Assembly (NCBI GenBank): GCA_027574665.1
Contig: CM050676.1
Location: forward strand, 4,206,157 to 4,270,156
DNA from: Rhynochetos jubatus
Lineage: Eukaryota > Chordata > Aves > Eurypygiformes > Rhynochetidae
Reading direction: 5' to 3'
Length of the DNA stretch: 64,000 bases
The number at the start of each line of letters is the position of its first letter. Position 1 is the first letter of the stretch. This document shows, in pieces, positions 21,201 through 32,406 of the stretch. A program made the position numbers and the translations under genes. The notes under the pieces were generated by a model that was not told the origin of the DNA, ran no database searches, and worked only from the letters and a program-made list of their open reading frames with translations.

Positions 21201-24200
21201 CCCGCTGACTGTGAAGATACGGACGGGGGTGCAAGAAAAGATGAACGTGGCTCATAAAATAATCCCCAGGCTGCGGGAGTGGGGAGCATCCATGGTCACG
21301 GTACAGGGGCGCTTGCTGTGGCGTGAGATTGTTGGCTGGTGTGTGGGGAGCTCTGCTTGCATGTCAGCCTAGAGCACAGTGTGGGGGTGACCTCGCCCCT
21401 CCCCACAGCTGAGTAGCTCTTTCAAATGCCTTTGGCCAGCTGCATACTACCTCTTAGTGTTTGCTGCTGACAGCAGAGAAAAATGCAGGTGCAGAGAGCA
21501 TTTTCCCAGGTGCTGCTGAGCCTTGTTATCCGTCATGAAGGGAGATGGCTCCTGCAGTGCTCTGGAACAGAGGTTTTGGCCAAACAAGCCTCGTTATGGC
21601 AGGGCTGGGGAAGCGATGGGACCACCTCATTGTCTTGAGGATGAGTAGTTCCTGCCCACAGGGAATGTTCCCTTTGCCCGTGAACAGTCACTTAGCCAAA
21701 ACATCACTCGGAAAGCATCAGCCCTTTTGCAGCTCGGCTGACCGCTTCCGCAGGCTGGTCTGTTACCAACCGCCTGGACTGTAGGTCCAGAGGGATCCTT
21801 CACCCCAGCCTGGTGTCATTGTCTTTGCTGAATCACCTTCCCCCAGTGCTCCCGTTCTGCCCGGCCCCCTCCGGGGCATTTGGGGAGGTCTCACCGTGAC
21901 TTTCTTCCCCAGCTTCACGGCCGATCCAGGGAGCAGCGGTACACGAGGGGTGCTGACTGGGCCTACATAGCAGAGTGTGCTAAAATAGCGAGCCCCATGC
22001 CTCTTTTTGGTAGGTGTTTCTCTTGTTCTGCCATGTGGGCTGAAAGTGCCGCGTGTTTGATTTGAAATACCTTTGAAAAGGAAAAAGCAGGCTCCCAAGG
22101 ACATTCAGCCTGGGGGAAAGGTTGGGATATCCCTGCTGCTGAGGCGATGGAGTGAGTTGCCAGCGGCTCTTGTGTAGCCCAGAGCTGCCCATATGCTTGG
22201 GGCCAGGCGTGACGAGCACTGAGCAGAGTGGGAGGGCAGAGGGCAGGCAGGACACAAACCGTGTCGGTTTGAGCAGGTGCCGTCTCCCTTGGGCACTGTG
22301 GCACAGGCAGTGCCAGCTGAAGCTTCAGGGTCGGAGCCAGGAGCGGAGAAGAAGGGAGGAGAAGACTCTCCTGTTCCTCGGAAGGGGAACATGAATCAGA
22401 ACCATCCCTGGGAGTCTCTGAGCACGAGCTCCAGAGCCCCTGTGCACAATGTGGCTCTTGGGCCCTGTGTCCATTCTGAATTTGATCCCAGGCCTGGATT
22501 AGCTCACTTTGACCTGCCCTTGTGTATCGCTGTGACCTCTGGCTTCTCCCTTCCTTCTGGACAGGAAACGGAGATATTTTGTCTTACGAAGATGCGAATC
22601 GAGCCACGCAGATGGGCGTTTCAGGAGTTATGATTGCAAGGCAAGTGCCTGTGCTTCCCCTTTGCTTCTGAGCTCTGTCAGTGCAAGAGTGAAAAAGGAA
22701 TTAATGAAAACCCTGAACAAACCCAAAGCGTGAGAAGTTTCCTCTTGGTGAAAGTGCTCTCTGAAACTTGGTAAAATCGGTTGGTGTCTGTGAGAACCAA
22801 CAGCAGCTTCCTGTTGACGTTGAGGGAAACATTAAAGCAGCGTTGGCTGGCAGATGAGTGCTGGAGCGTCTCTGCAGTCAGTTGGTGTCTTGAGAAGCAT
22901 CAGCCGTGGGAATAACAATGCACTTTTCTTCTTTGGCTGCAGAGGGGCGCTCATCAAGCCGTGGCTCTTCACTGAGATTAAGGAACAGAGACACTGGGAT
23001 ATCTCCTCCGGCGAGAGACTTGAGATCCTCAGGGACTTCACCAACTACGGCCTTGAGCACTGGGGGTCAGATACGCAGGGAGTGGAGAAGACCAGGAAGT
23101 TCCTGCTGGAATGGCTCTCGTTCCTGTGCAGGTAATTCTCGCCAGCTGCAGGGATCTGTAACGCAGCCAGCCCGTGCCGTTTGAACAACAGCACACGCTG
23201 CCGTGACGTTTCCTTGCAGGTACATTCCAGTTGGCTGATTGGAACGCCTGCCTCAGCAAATTAACCAACGGCCGCCTTACTACATTGGGAGAGACTATCT
23301 GGAGACGCTGATGGCAAGCCAGAACGTGGCCGATTGGATTAAAATAAGGTACTAAAGCAGTGAATTTCGTTTCAGTTGCGTGGAAGGGACACGGCAGAGC
23401 CCCACGGAGTCACCGTGCCTGCAGGCGTCCTCCGAAGAGGGGCGCTGGCTCTCTGCCATCAGTTCCAGAGTTTGTAAGGAAGCAGCACGGGTCAACCAGG
23501 GCTTTTCTTTGAGGTTTTACCTGAGCTTGGAGTTGCCGTAGGAGCGCTCTCGATCCCTGCATCTGCTTCAGCAGGTCAGCCAGGGCTCACTGCAAGGCTG
23601 GAATAGCTGAGCCCTCTCGTGACACGCTGCTCAGCCCAGCACAGCTGTAGGAACCGAGAGAGGAGAGCACAGTGACGGGACATCCCAGGCTTTCAGCATC
23701 AGACCCCTCCGTGCTCTGCCCGGACAGTCCCACCCTGCCAGGCCCATACAGACGCCAAGCAGGAAGGAAGCCCCATCCCCCAACTAGGAGAGCGGAGCAT
23801 TGTCCCCATTTTTCAGGATCTGATTTCCGAGTTCACGCGACAGAGCGCAGGAAACTGTTGCTCCCCACATCTGCGCGTCCTCAGGCCCTGGCTCGAAACG
23901 ACTTTGGGAGCTCAAAGCCAGCTAAAATGAGAGCTGGAGCAGCCAGCTGCGCTTTCCCATCTCATGGAAATGGGTTAGGAAAACCGAGCGTGGCTACAGC
24001 CTTCTCTGGCTTCACTAATCCTCACCCACTTTGTTAGGACTGGGAACAGCTGCCTAAAGCCATGTCACAAGCCCATCGAGCGCTGATGGCAGTTTTTAAA
24101 TGCCATTTTTCAAGTGGAACCTGCCTGCCCGAGGCGGCACAAAGCTTTGTCGCCTGTGGTCTTCGCGGTGCCAGGAAGTGGACATCGACAGCCGTAACAG

Positions 24201-24959
24201 CTCAAAACTCTGAAGCAGTTAATGTTTATTTCTTAGAGTTCATTTTAAGGAGGCGCTGGCCAGAAGCAGGGTTCTCTGAGCACGCGCTTCCTGCTTCTGG
24301 GCTGTAGGTTTGGGCTCGTGCTCTGCAATTCTGTGCCCTGCTGGGATACTCTCTGGGACATGTCTTACGGGCAGTTGGAGTGATGCTGTACTGAACCAGC
24401 ATCCAGGAATTAAGTTAAGCCTCTTGGACTCTAAACAAAATTCTCTGCACTGAAAATCCCGTGTGTGTTCCAGAGGGTGAAATGGTCCTGAGCTGGGAAA
24501 AATCTGAGCCCAGTAGAACTGGCTGACATCATCTTGGAGTCTGACCTGAAAGCTTTCTGGCACTGAGTGGCTTTGGCTCTGCACAAGCACAGAGAGGTGG
24601 GGAGGAGCTTTTCCGAGGGTCGCGTTGATTCTCAGCACGTCGCTGCCAGCGGTGAGGCTGGGATTCAGGTCACCAGGCTTAGGAACCCGGTTTGGCATCG
24701 ACTCCGGTGACTCCCCAGCAAGAAGGGCGTTGCCCTTATCTGGGGGCTGCGTCCCTCCAGTGCTGTGGGTCGGGGTTAAAGCTCAGCGCCAGAGCTGCTG
24801 TTGTGCAGCAGCCCTACGTTTTCGGGAGGGTAATGGCTTGGTTTGACGCGTGGCACTGCAGTCAGCAGTTTTGTTCTTTCTTCCAGTGAGATGCTTCTGG
24901 GACCCGTCCCTCCCAGCTTCACCTTCCTGCCTAAGCACAAGGCAAACTCCTACAGATAG
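18228..24959 (+). pseudogene. DUS3L: DUS3L copy 1: complete gene with premature stop in exon 12
   Basis: Thirteen exons: 18228-18274, 18507-18810, 18949-19533, 20184-20225, 20324-20476, 20569-20685, 21037-21102, 21190-21300, 21913-22009, 22565-22640, 22943-23131, 23220-23348 and 24887-24959. All junctions keep frame; intron 10 uses a GC donor. The product would be the tRNA-dihydrouridine synthase acting on the variable loop (U47 in the Dus3 family): two CCCH zinc fingers (exon 3), then the FMN-dependent TIM barrel with the catalytic Cys in NVGCPIDL (residue 408). In exon 12, TGA at 23236-23238 replaces the TTA (Leu) of unit 2, cutting 61 of 662 residues. The next-to-last exon position predicts mRNA decay. 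If the stop is a sequencing error or polymorphism, this copy is otherwise intact. Introns 3 (650 bp) and 12 (1.5 kb) show no other feature. Confidence 0.9.
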
Positions 24960-25044
24960 GGCTGATGAGGCCCTTTCCCATGGCATCGAGGCAAGAGGAG
25001 GCGTTCGGACGGTGCGTGTGGGCAGGCGGGTTGCTCTGACATGA

Positions 25045-25050
25045 AATAAA
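25045..25050 (+). terminator. DUS3L copy 1 polyadenylation signal (AATAAA)
   Basis: AATAAA 86 bases after the stop, followed by a T/G-rich stretch (GTTGTATGTTTT). Confidence 0.75.
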
Positions 25051-25249
25051 GTTGTATGTTTTAGAAGCGCAGGTGCCTTTGTGCCCCAGCATCGGTCCCT
25101 GCCACGAGTTACTCAGCAGAGGGCTTTGCACAGCCTTGCAGCCAGAGGTGCCTCGCTGACAGAGCAAGCTGTTTAATGAGGAGCTGAGGGCCCACAGCAG
25201 GGAGGAGATAGGAGAGGGGTGGGGACTGCAGTGTGGGCAGCCACAAGGC

Positions 25250-25385
25250 AGGGAGGGGACAGGAAAAGAATTGAAAAAGAAAAGTAAAGAAAAGATATCA
25301 CTGCACCAGCCAGAAAGTGCCAGGCAACCATCTCTTTTTATTGCCCATTTCCCAGCACAGCTCCACAACCTGGGGCCAACGCAGC
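25250..25385. repeat. Diverged duplicate of 14205-14335, with a - strand AATAAA
   Basis: Homology as described at 14205. TTTATT at 25337-25342 reads AATAAA on the - strand, so this may be the 3' end of an unrecognised - strand transcript. The sequence between 25386 and 25784 is GC-rich and unassigned. Confidence 0.5.
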
Positions 25386-25784
25386 CACCGGTGCCTTGTG
25401 GAATGGTCCTCACCTTCCCGGCTCTGGCTTGCCGAAGGTGCAGGGTGAGGTCCCCGTCGGGGCAGTCCCACAGCGCCGGGCATCAGTGGGGATAAGCCCT
25501 TTTCTTATGCCACTCCCAGTGACACCGCTGGGGTGGTGGGAGCCGCTCTGGACCCTGGGCAGGTGCAGCCCCGTCGGTGTCAGCACGGCACGGAGCAGCT
25601 CCCGCTGCTGCTCAGCCTCTCGCCTGCACGCTGACCCGCCCCGAGCACTGTCCTTGCCCCAAAACTCCCGTCCCCTGGAGCAGCTGCACCATCAGTACCC
25701 ACAGCCCTCGGGCCACAGAGAGAGATTCTGCTGCTGCAGAGGAGGAGGAGACGAGAAGGAAGGAAAAGCCCAAAGTTCCAGCGT

Positions 25785-26252
25785 GTTCTTAAGGGGGTTG
25801 CCCAAACTGACTCCTCTTCAGCCTGCAGCCACCCAGCACCCCCAGATCCCTTTCTGCAGGGCTGCTCTCCAGCCCCTCCTCCATCAGTTTAGACATCACT
25901 TTGTGCCCGGCCTTACTCTCTCCCGGCTGCAGGAGCAGCACTGGGACCAGTTCCATTGCCTGCCATTGGTCCTTGCCCAATCCTCTGCCGAGCTGCACAG
26001 ACAAGCTCCATGGCTCTGCAAGGCCTCTTGTCCCTCAAGAGAGTCAACAGCACCTCCGCCCCTTTGCTGTCCTCGGCAACCTTGCCCATGGGGCATCAAC
26101 TACTGCATCTGGACCATAGAACAAACACGGAGCAGCACTGAGCCTAGGACTGAACCCTGAGGAACACCGCTGCTGAACAGTTGCCAGTCAGATGGAGCCA
26201 CTGTTGGTACAACACTTTGTGATGTAGTGAACCTCTGCCTGCATCTCCTGTG
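25785..26252 (-). mobile_element. CR1 fragment ending at PRR22-C1 duplication boundary
   Basis: Matches the CR1 body in reverse orientation: CCAGATCCCTTTCTGCAGGG, CTCTGCAAGGCCTCTTGTCC, CTCAAGAGAGTCAACAGC and GAACCCTGAGGAACACCGCT are typical. It ends where homology to the PRR22 5' flank starts (CCCTCCATGCCAGCACTGC at about 26253). Confidence 0.8.
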
Positions 26253-26529
26253 ACCCTCCATGCCAGCACTGCAGGCCCGGGACTCGTTCCACCAAGGCCC
26301 ACCAATGCCAAGCTTATCCCAGCGCCGGGAAAAGACCAAGGCTTGCCCCCACAGCCCTGAGAGCTGCCTGGAGGGGCCGGGGGCACCCCAGTCCCCCTTA
26401 ACCCTTTCCCTGCCCGGAGGGGCGGGGCAGGTTCCTGGGGCGGGGCGGAACACGGGGAGCCCCCGCATTGTGACCTGGGACACCCCAGAGACTCCTTAGC
26501 AACCGCCAGCCACACAGCCAGAAGGCACC
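26253..26529 (+). promoter_or_regulatory. PRR22-C1 5' flank and promoter
   Basis: Only 277 bases of 5' flank are shared with PRR22-B before the sequence changes to CR1. It keeps the GC boxes at 26419-26450 and the CCTTAGCAACCG element at 26494-26505. If C1 is expressed, its proximal promoter must lie here. Confidence 0.4.
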
Positions 26530-29240
26530 ATGGCGTGGCCACCGCGGCAGCTCCCACCCCGCCGCTCCCGCGCACCCCCTGCGCCCCAGCTCCAGCCCAC
26601 TTTTCTGCTCCCGGACACCTTCTACCCCCCAGGTAGGCACCGACGCCGACCCCTGCAGCCCGGGGATGCTCTCAGGGGCCAGAGCAGAGCTGAGCCCTGG
26701 CCGTCACTCCTGTCTCTCTTCCAGGCTCAGCCAACCTGTGCCCAGTGCCCGGGCAGTGGCAGCCCTTCCCCGCAGCCTGGGCACCCGCGGCGGGGGTGGC
26801 ACCCCAGGTCCCCCGGGCATCACCAGCAGGTATGGCAGCCCTGTCCGCTCTGGCACCCGGACCCCTGCACACACTGAGCATCCCACACCCCCAGGAACCC
26901 CAGCATCCCCTGCACCCCCGGCCCCTGGCACATATGGCACTGGGGTGCAGCAAGCCCGGGCGAGTGTCCGTGCCCTCGCCGGGGTGATGCCTGCCCACTA
27001 CATCCAATTCCCAGGGGATTTCCCAAACACTTGGGGCCACATCTCCCGTTCCACCTCAGGGAAGCCAGCCCCCTCCCCAGTTAACAACCCCGGCCCACCC
27101 CGCGGGGAGCGCCCCGGCCACCATCTGCCCACGTGCCAGGCGCAGAGCTGTTTGGCGTCAGCCACCGGGGCCGGCTCAGCGGGTGCACCTGGAGGTTGCC
27201 CCTGGCCCAGCACGGCTCCCTCTCACCCTCCCAGGTCTGCAGAGGGCTCCATGCGGCTGCCTCTTCGACCACCACCTCCTCCACGTGCCAGGGACGGGCA
27301 CCGTCCACCTGCCATCGGCCTCCGCCACGCTGGGCCACGCTCCCGCTCCTCTGCCGGCTGCTGCCCTGTGGGTCCCTGGGGGCTACGAGACACCCCTGGC
27401 CTGGGCAGTCCCGGTGACCCCCCACGGCCAACCGCAACCCCTGGCCCCTCCAAACCATCAGGCCAGAGCGGTGGCCCCGACTCTGCTGCGGCCAACGTCC
27501 AGCCCCGGCTCCCAGCACATCAAGGGGCCGGCGGCACAAGTCAACATCTCCGGCCGGGCCACCGCCACAGGGGCAGCCCCGGGCAGCACCATCCGCCCGG
27601 GCAGAGACATCCCCCCCAGCCCCGTTGCTGCCCGGGACAACCACGGCCTTGGGGACCTCGAAGTCACCGAAGAGCAGCTCCTCGAAGAGGCCCTAAGGCT
27701 CTTTGGTTGCTCCCGGGATGTGCTGGGGGTCAGCGAGGGGGGGCCCAGCAGTGTCCCTGTGGCCGGGGACACTGGGGACAGCGGCAGAGGTGGGACAGCG
27801 GTGACAACAGCGCCCCCGGCGTTGCTGTCATCAAGCCACGGCTCCCAGCACACGGAGGGGCAGTTGAACATCGCCAGCGTGGCCACCGCTGTGGGGGCAC
27901 CCCCAGGCAGCACCATCCCCCCGGAGAGAGACACCCCCTCCAGCCCCATCGCTGCCCGGGACAACCAAGGCCTTGGGGACCTTGATGTCACCAACGAGGA
28001 GCTCCTCGAAGAGGCCCTAAGGCTCTTTGGTTGCTCCCGGGATGTGCTGGGAGCCAGCCGGGATGGTCCTGGCCCTGTTCCTACGGCTGGGGACACTGGG
28101 GACAGCTCCAGAGAGGGGAAAGCGGTGGCCCCAGGCCCCCAGGAGTTGCCGTCTTCCAGCCATGGCTCCCAGATCATCGAGGGACAGTGCAACGTCTCTG
28201 GCACGGCCACTGCCATAGGGGCACCCCAGCGGAGCAACACCCCCCTGAGCAGAGACATCTCCCCCAGCCCCATCGCTGCCCGGGACAACCAAGGCCTTGA
28301 GGACCTCAGTGTGGCCGACGAGGAGCTCCTCAAAGAGGCCCTAAGGCTGACGGGTTGCTCCCGGGATGTGCTGGGGGTCAGGGAGGGGGGTCCCAGGAGT
28401 GTCCCTGTGCCTGGGCACCCTGCTGACACTGGCGGGGAGGGGAGAGTGGTGACCCCAGCGCCCCCGATGTTGCCCTCCTCCACCCACGGCTCCCAGCACA
28501 TCGAGGGGCAGTTGAACATCGCTGGCACGGCCACCACCACGGGAGCACCCCTGGGCAGCAACATCCCCCCGGGCAGCAACATCTCCTGCAGCCCCTGTGC
28601 TACCCCGGAAAACCTGGGACTGTGGGACCTGGCAGATGACCTGGAAGTTTCCAGGGAGGAGCTGCATGAGGACACCCTAAAGCTCATCGCTTCCGCCCTG
28701 GAAATCGAGGGGGTCAGCCAGGATGGAGCCAGCAACATCGCCCCGGGCCATGGCATCCCCTCCCATTCCGCTGATGCCCCCCACAGCCAAGAGCCTTGTG
28801 ACCCGGCCGGAAACCTCGACCTGCCCGGGGAGGTGCCTCTGGAAGAGGCACTAAGGCTCTTTGGCTGCTCCCTGGACACCGTGGGGGGCAGCCAGGACGG
28901 TCCCGGCAGCGACCCCATCTCTGGGGATCCGGGTGACACCGGCACAGGGGTCCCCGACAGCGACTTCGACTCGCTCTCGCTGACGGATGAGCTGCTCACC
29001 CTCGCCGCCCGCGTCCTCGAGACCCCCGACGCCATCCTCAGCAACGAGGAATCCATCTTCTCCATGGAGCTGCTGGAGCCGTGGGAAGATGAGGCGATGG
29101 ACCCGGCACCGTCCCCTCTGGCCGTGGCAGAGGAGCGGGGGAAGAAGCGGGGGCAGGAGCCGCGGGGGAGCACCTTGGACGAGCCCCCCAGCAAGCGCAG
29201 GGCTCTGGCCGGCAGCACGGGGCTGGCAGGGGGGCAGTAG
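26530..29240 (+). CDS. PRR22: PRR22-C1, proline-rich protein 22 (737 aa predicted)
   Basis: Predicted exons 26530-26632, 26725-26829 and 27235-29240, all phase 1, with donors GTAGGC and GTATGG. Four full modules plus the C-terminal half module. The order of module subtypes is EEQLLEEALRLFGCS, NEELLEEALRLFGCS, DEELLKEALRLTGCS and REELHEDTLKLIAS. Exon 2 has AAGVAPQVPR; the C-terminal block reads LSLTDELLTLAARVLETP and LDEPPSKRR. This copy sits 1.57 kb after a DUS3L gene on the same strand, which is the ancestral order judging from human 19p13.3. The second intron (405 bp) is open in another frame and inflates apparent ORFs. Confidence 0.83.
27507..28811 (+). repeat. Coding minisatellite in PRR22-C1 (4 modules)
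   Basis: Module starts (GGCTCCCAG) at 27507, 27840, 28164 and 28488, i.e. spacings of 333, 324 and 324 bp. Confidence 0.9.
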
Positions 29241-29338
29241 GCCCACGGCGGGGCTGGGATGGACCTGGGGGCAGCGGGGGTGGGGAGGAGGGGGGTGTTA
29301 GTGTGCAGTTAAAGTGTCTCTTTCCTTCCTTGTTTCCC

Positions 29339-29344
29339 ATTAAA
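29339..29344 (+). terminator. PRR22-C1 polyadenylation signal (ATTAAA)
   Basis: ATTAAA about 100 bases downstream of the stop. Confidence 0.6.
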
Positions 29345-30620
29345 AGACTTTCCTCCAGAACCTCTCCGTGCCTCTGGGGTGTGGGGGGAGGGGGCACCGG
29401 GAAACGGCACCCAAGAGCTGCCAAAGCCCCGCTGAGCCCCAGGTCGAGCCGGGGAGCCCCGAAGGGCACCGAGCCGTCCCCGGGGACGAGTCACCGCCAG
29501 CAGGGTGGGAATGGCGGGGATCGGGGGGGATTCCCCTGTCCCTTCCCCATGGGAGCAGCCCTTTGGCAGGGAGCCAGCACAGGGGGGTCCCTGCAGGACT
29601 CACGGACACGGCCCCACGCTGAAAGAAAGGTCTCTGGTGCCTCAAGAGTCAGAGACTCAGAGAGTTTTTGGCTGCAGAGGTTCTGCTACAAGATTCTTGC
29701 TTGCGGCCCATGCACCCCAGGCGCAGACTCCGAGGATCACCCACGAGGCACGCGCTGTCCCCGTCATGCAGGGACTAGGGCCCAGGGAAGAGGCGGGAAG
29801 GAGTGTCCCACGTGCGTGGGGAGGACACGGCAAGTAGAGTGCAGGGAGCAGGGCTCAGGGTGTGCCGTCTCACACCAGACATCCAACCTTCGACACCTCA
29901 GCTTGGTTTGGAGTCTGAACTTGGACTCCCAGAGCCAAGGCAAGGATAGACTTTGTACTCCAGCCACTTGCACGAGCACCAGCCCTCGCTCGCTGCGGTA
30001 GCAGGACAGCCTCGGTACTGCAACCGTCGGCAACGTGTGGCAGCACCTCACATCTGGAGGTAGTTTGGGGTCGGCCACAGGCCATGCCAGAGGACAACCC
30101 CCGTCCCCAGAGACCAGGTGGCCTTGTCTCACGGCTCCTCCATCCACCCTTTCTCTGCAAAAAACCCACCCCCGGGGCCCTGCATCCCTGCACAAAGCTC
30201 CATCCCCTCCAGCTGCCAGCTGCCGAGAGGCAGAAGAGCCACCCACCCTCCCCAGGCTCAGGGAACCCCTCCCACGTCAGCAGACAAAGACCCCCAGGTG
30301 GTTTGTCCCGCTCCCTCCAGCCAGGCCCAGCCCTGCTCCAGCCAGAGCCCGGCGGGGACAGCAGCTGGGGTTACCCCCTCTTCACCCCGGCTCCCTCCCA
30401 GGACGCCAGCCAGGAGGTGCCCCAAAACACAGAGGCCCTCCAGAGCCACAGCAAGGGATGTCGCCTCTCCCGGCTGCCAGGACCGCACACCAGCCGCCTC
30501 TCCCCGCTCGGGGAGCCCCAACACAGGGGCAGCCCCCACCCTGCCCCGCGCTCGGCCGCTGCCCGGGGCCTCGGGCCACCCCAGCCAGCGCCAAGGGCTC
30601 AGGGCCTCCCTCTGTGCTGA
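29345..30620. other. Intergenic sequence between PRR22-C1 and truncated DUS3L
   Basis: Copy of 16771-18046 with scattered substitutions. No gene supported. Confidence 0.5.
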
Positions 30621-30670
30621 GGACACGGACACGGACACGGACACGGACACGGACACGGACACGGACACGG
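30621..30670 (+). repeat. GGACAC microsatellite upstream of truncated DUS3L
   Basis: About 8 copies, the shortest of the three arrays in the window. Confidence 0.93.
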
Positions 30671-30783
30671 CGCAGCGGCCGGCCCCCAGTTCCGCCCCGC
30701 AGAGCGGAAGCTGTCGCCGTCCAGCCTCGCTCCCCCGTCCCGTGGTGCCGGGCCGCCGGTGCGTCATCAGCGCGCGCGGCAGC

Positions 30784-32103
30784 ATGGCGGCAGCGCCCGT
30801 GGCGGCGGGGGTGGCGCCGGTCCGAGCGCGGTGAGTGCGGCCCCAGGGCTGCTCCGCTCCCGGCCCTGCCGCTCCGTAGCCCCCGGTACGTGCCCGGCCC
30901 CGCCAGAGCCCCACCGGTCCGCGCCTGGCGCCTCTATCCCCTCCGCACGTGCCCGGCCTCCGCCCCGCCCCCCCCCTCCCCGCAGCAGACCCCTCTCCCC
31001 CATCCCCCCGGGAACCCCGCTCCCCGCCGGGTGCGGGCGGCACACGGGCGCTCTGGCTCCGCAGGTCCCTGGCCTCCAAGGAGCAGTTCCATGCCTCCCT
31101 GCGGGCCAGGGCCGAGCCCGGTGGCCAGGCGGGTGGCGAGGAGGAGGAGGAGGAGGAGGAGGTGGGCAGCTGCCCGAGCGAGCCCCCCGCCAAACGGGTG
31201 AGGTCGGAGGAGTCTGGGCAGGATGGGGAAAGCCAAGAGGATGCTGGAGCGGAGAAGCTGGAGAAGGAGCTGGAGAAGGAGCCGTGGGAGCGCAAGCGGG
31301 CCCAGGGACAGAACAAGAGGCGGCCATGCATGAAACCTGGCCCCTGTGAGCAGCGCAGGCTGTGCCCGTGGGTAACGCAGGTAGGGTGTAGGGCCCCTGC
31401 TCCGCGCTGGGGCGGGGAGTTTGGGACCCTGGTGGGCTCTTCCTGCTCAAGGGCTGCCTTCAGTACCGGGCAGGCAGGCGGAGGGCAGAGGTTTTAACCT
31501 CCTCTTTATTGTTCGCAGGGACGTGCAGAAAAGCGCGGCTTTGGCCCACGGTGCCGCTTCCTTCATGACGTCGCCGAGTACATGGCTGCGAAGCCGGCGG
31601 ACCTGGGGCGTAGCTGCGTGCTCTTGGAAACCTTTGGCAAGTGCATTTACGGCGTCACCTGCCGCTTTGGCCAGGCTCACCTCGGGGCTGGCCACCAGAA
31701 CCTCGTGAACATGGCCTTGGCCAGGCAGTGGGAGGGGAAGGAGGTGGTGGGGAACAGTCTCTCCAAGGACCTCCAGCACCAGCTGCGCAAGAGGAAGTTC
31801 AGCTTCAGGAAGGCTGATGAGTACCTCCGTGGTCTGGCCAAGGCCCACGGTCATGGTGGGAAGGGAGGCCAAGCCACAGGGTGCCCTAGAGGGGAGCAAG
31901 AGGTGTCCAACTGTGCCACACGCCGGGAGGGCCTGGGAGACGGCCCCGAATGTCCTGTGCTAGCGGGGCAGGGAGAAGATCCCAGAGCAGGTGCCTTGCA
32001 GAGTCCCGGCCCCACGGGTGGCGAGGAGGCTCCCTCCCTCCCAACAGTGGGCCCGGTGACAGATGAAGATACTGTGAAGCTGCGGTGGTGTGAGAAGAAG
32101 AAG
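30784..32103 (+). pseudogene. DUS3L: Truncated DUS3L: exons 1-3 only, zinc finger 1 damaged
   Basis: Exons 30784-30830, 31065-31380 and 31519-32103 match DUS3L exons 1-3 and remain open. About 200 bases into intron 3 the sequence jumps to ERV LTR at 32298-32301, so the whole catalytic barrel is absent. In exon 3 the codons ATG TGC TCC are AAG CGC GGC, which replaces a metal-binding Cys of the first CCCH finger by Arg. The GAG run in exon 2 encodes 8 Glu (4 in copy 1, 15 in unit 2). Read-through of the exon 3 donor meets the stop of the intron at 32143-32145. The LTR fragment provides AATAAA at 32332-32337, so a short zinc-finger-only transcript is possible, but I infer a dead gene. Confidence 0.88.
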
Positions 32104-32297
32104 GTGAGCAGTGAGGGTTTGGCCGAGGGCTGCCGTCTGTCGTGAGCTTGTCAAGTGGGTGAGATTGTGCTTGGGGAGAGGGAAGAGACCCCCGCGGGGC
32201 GAGAGGCAGGCAGGGGACAGAGCGGCCTGGGGACGCACGTGTTACTGTCAGGAGGGGAAGGGTGCAGGGAGGTGAGCTCTTGAGGCCACGGTGTTGT

Positions 32298-32301
32298 CCT
32301 G
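32298..32301. other. Segmental duplication junction: DUS3L intron 3 to ERV LTR
   Basis: Left side GGTGTTGTCCT continues as TGAGGGGGTG in intact DUS3L introns (19731, 53786). Right side GAGGTGGTGGCCC is preceded by CACTCCCT in intact LTRs (5232). The two parents share CCT at the joint and similar TGAGG bases beside it. There is no target-site duplication and the LTR is cut internally, so this is a microhomology joint and not a proviral integration site. Confidence 0.85.
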
Positions 32302-32383
32302 AGGTGGTGGCCCAACCCTGAGTTGTGATTTAATAAATGGCATACCTAGAGCAACCCGCTTGTTTGGGGAAAAATCTTTAACA
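32301..32383 (+). repeat. Truncated 5' LTR (R/U5 part, 83 bp)
   Basis: Matches the last 83 bases of the 3' LTR (5244-5326) with two differences. Contains AATAAA at 32332-32337 and ends in CTTTAACA. Confidence 0.9.
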
Positions 32384-32388
32384 GAAGT

Positions 32389-32406
32389 TGGCAGCCCAGA
32401 TGGGAC
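32389..32406 (+). other. ERV primer-binding-site candidate
   Basis: TGGCAGCCCAGATGGGAC begins five bases after the LTR end, as expected for a PBS starting with TGG. From memory the nearest tRNA 3' end is an Arg (CCU) type with mismatches; this tRNA assignment is unverified. Confidence 0.5.

Larger units (their letters stand above)
1..32300. repeat. Tandem segmental duplication, unit 1 (left end outside window)
   Basis: Nearly every base is matched in unit 2. The offset is 33006 bp through the ERV, about 32991 through PRR22-A and the CR1, 33000 before PRR22-B, 34059 in DUS3L and 34074 after PRR22-C. The offset changes are discrete indels: 15 bp in PRR22-A exon 3, a 1032-bp contraction in PRR22-B, 33 bp in the DUS3L GAG run, and 18 bp in PRR22-C exon 2. 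From the offset, about 0.7 kb of the unit should lie left of the window. Differences between units are scattered single bases, so the duplication looks recent. Confidence 0.93.

Noticed and set aside
26666..27985. 439-codon + strand frame across PRR22 introns and modules (550 codons at 60722).
   Set aside because: It runs through both predicted introns and is out of frame with the APCGCLFD and helix blocks. It is another composition effect.
27458..29218. 586-codon open frame antisense to PRR22-C1 exon 3 (similar ones in A2, B2 and C2).
   Set aside because: It follows the GC-rich 324-bp repeat, whose length is a multiple of three and so keeps any stop-free frame open in every module. The sense frame has splice sites and matches the human PRR22 blocks; the antisense has neither.
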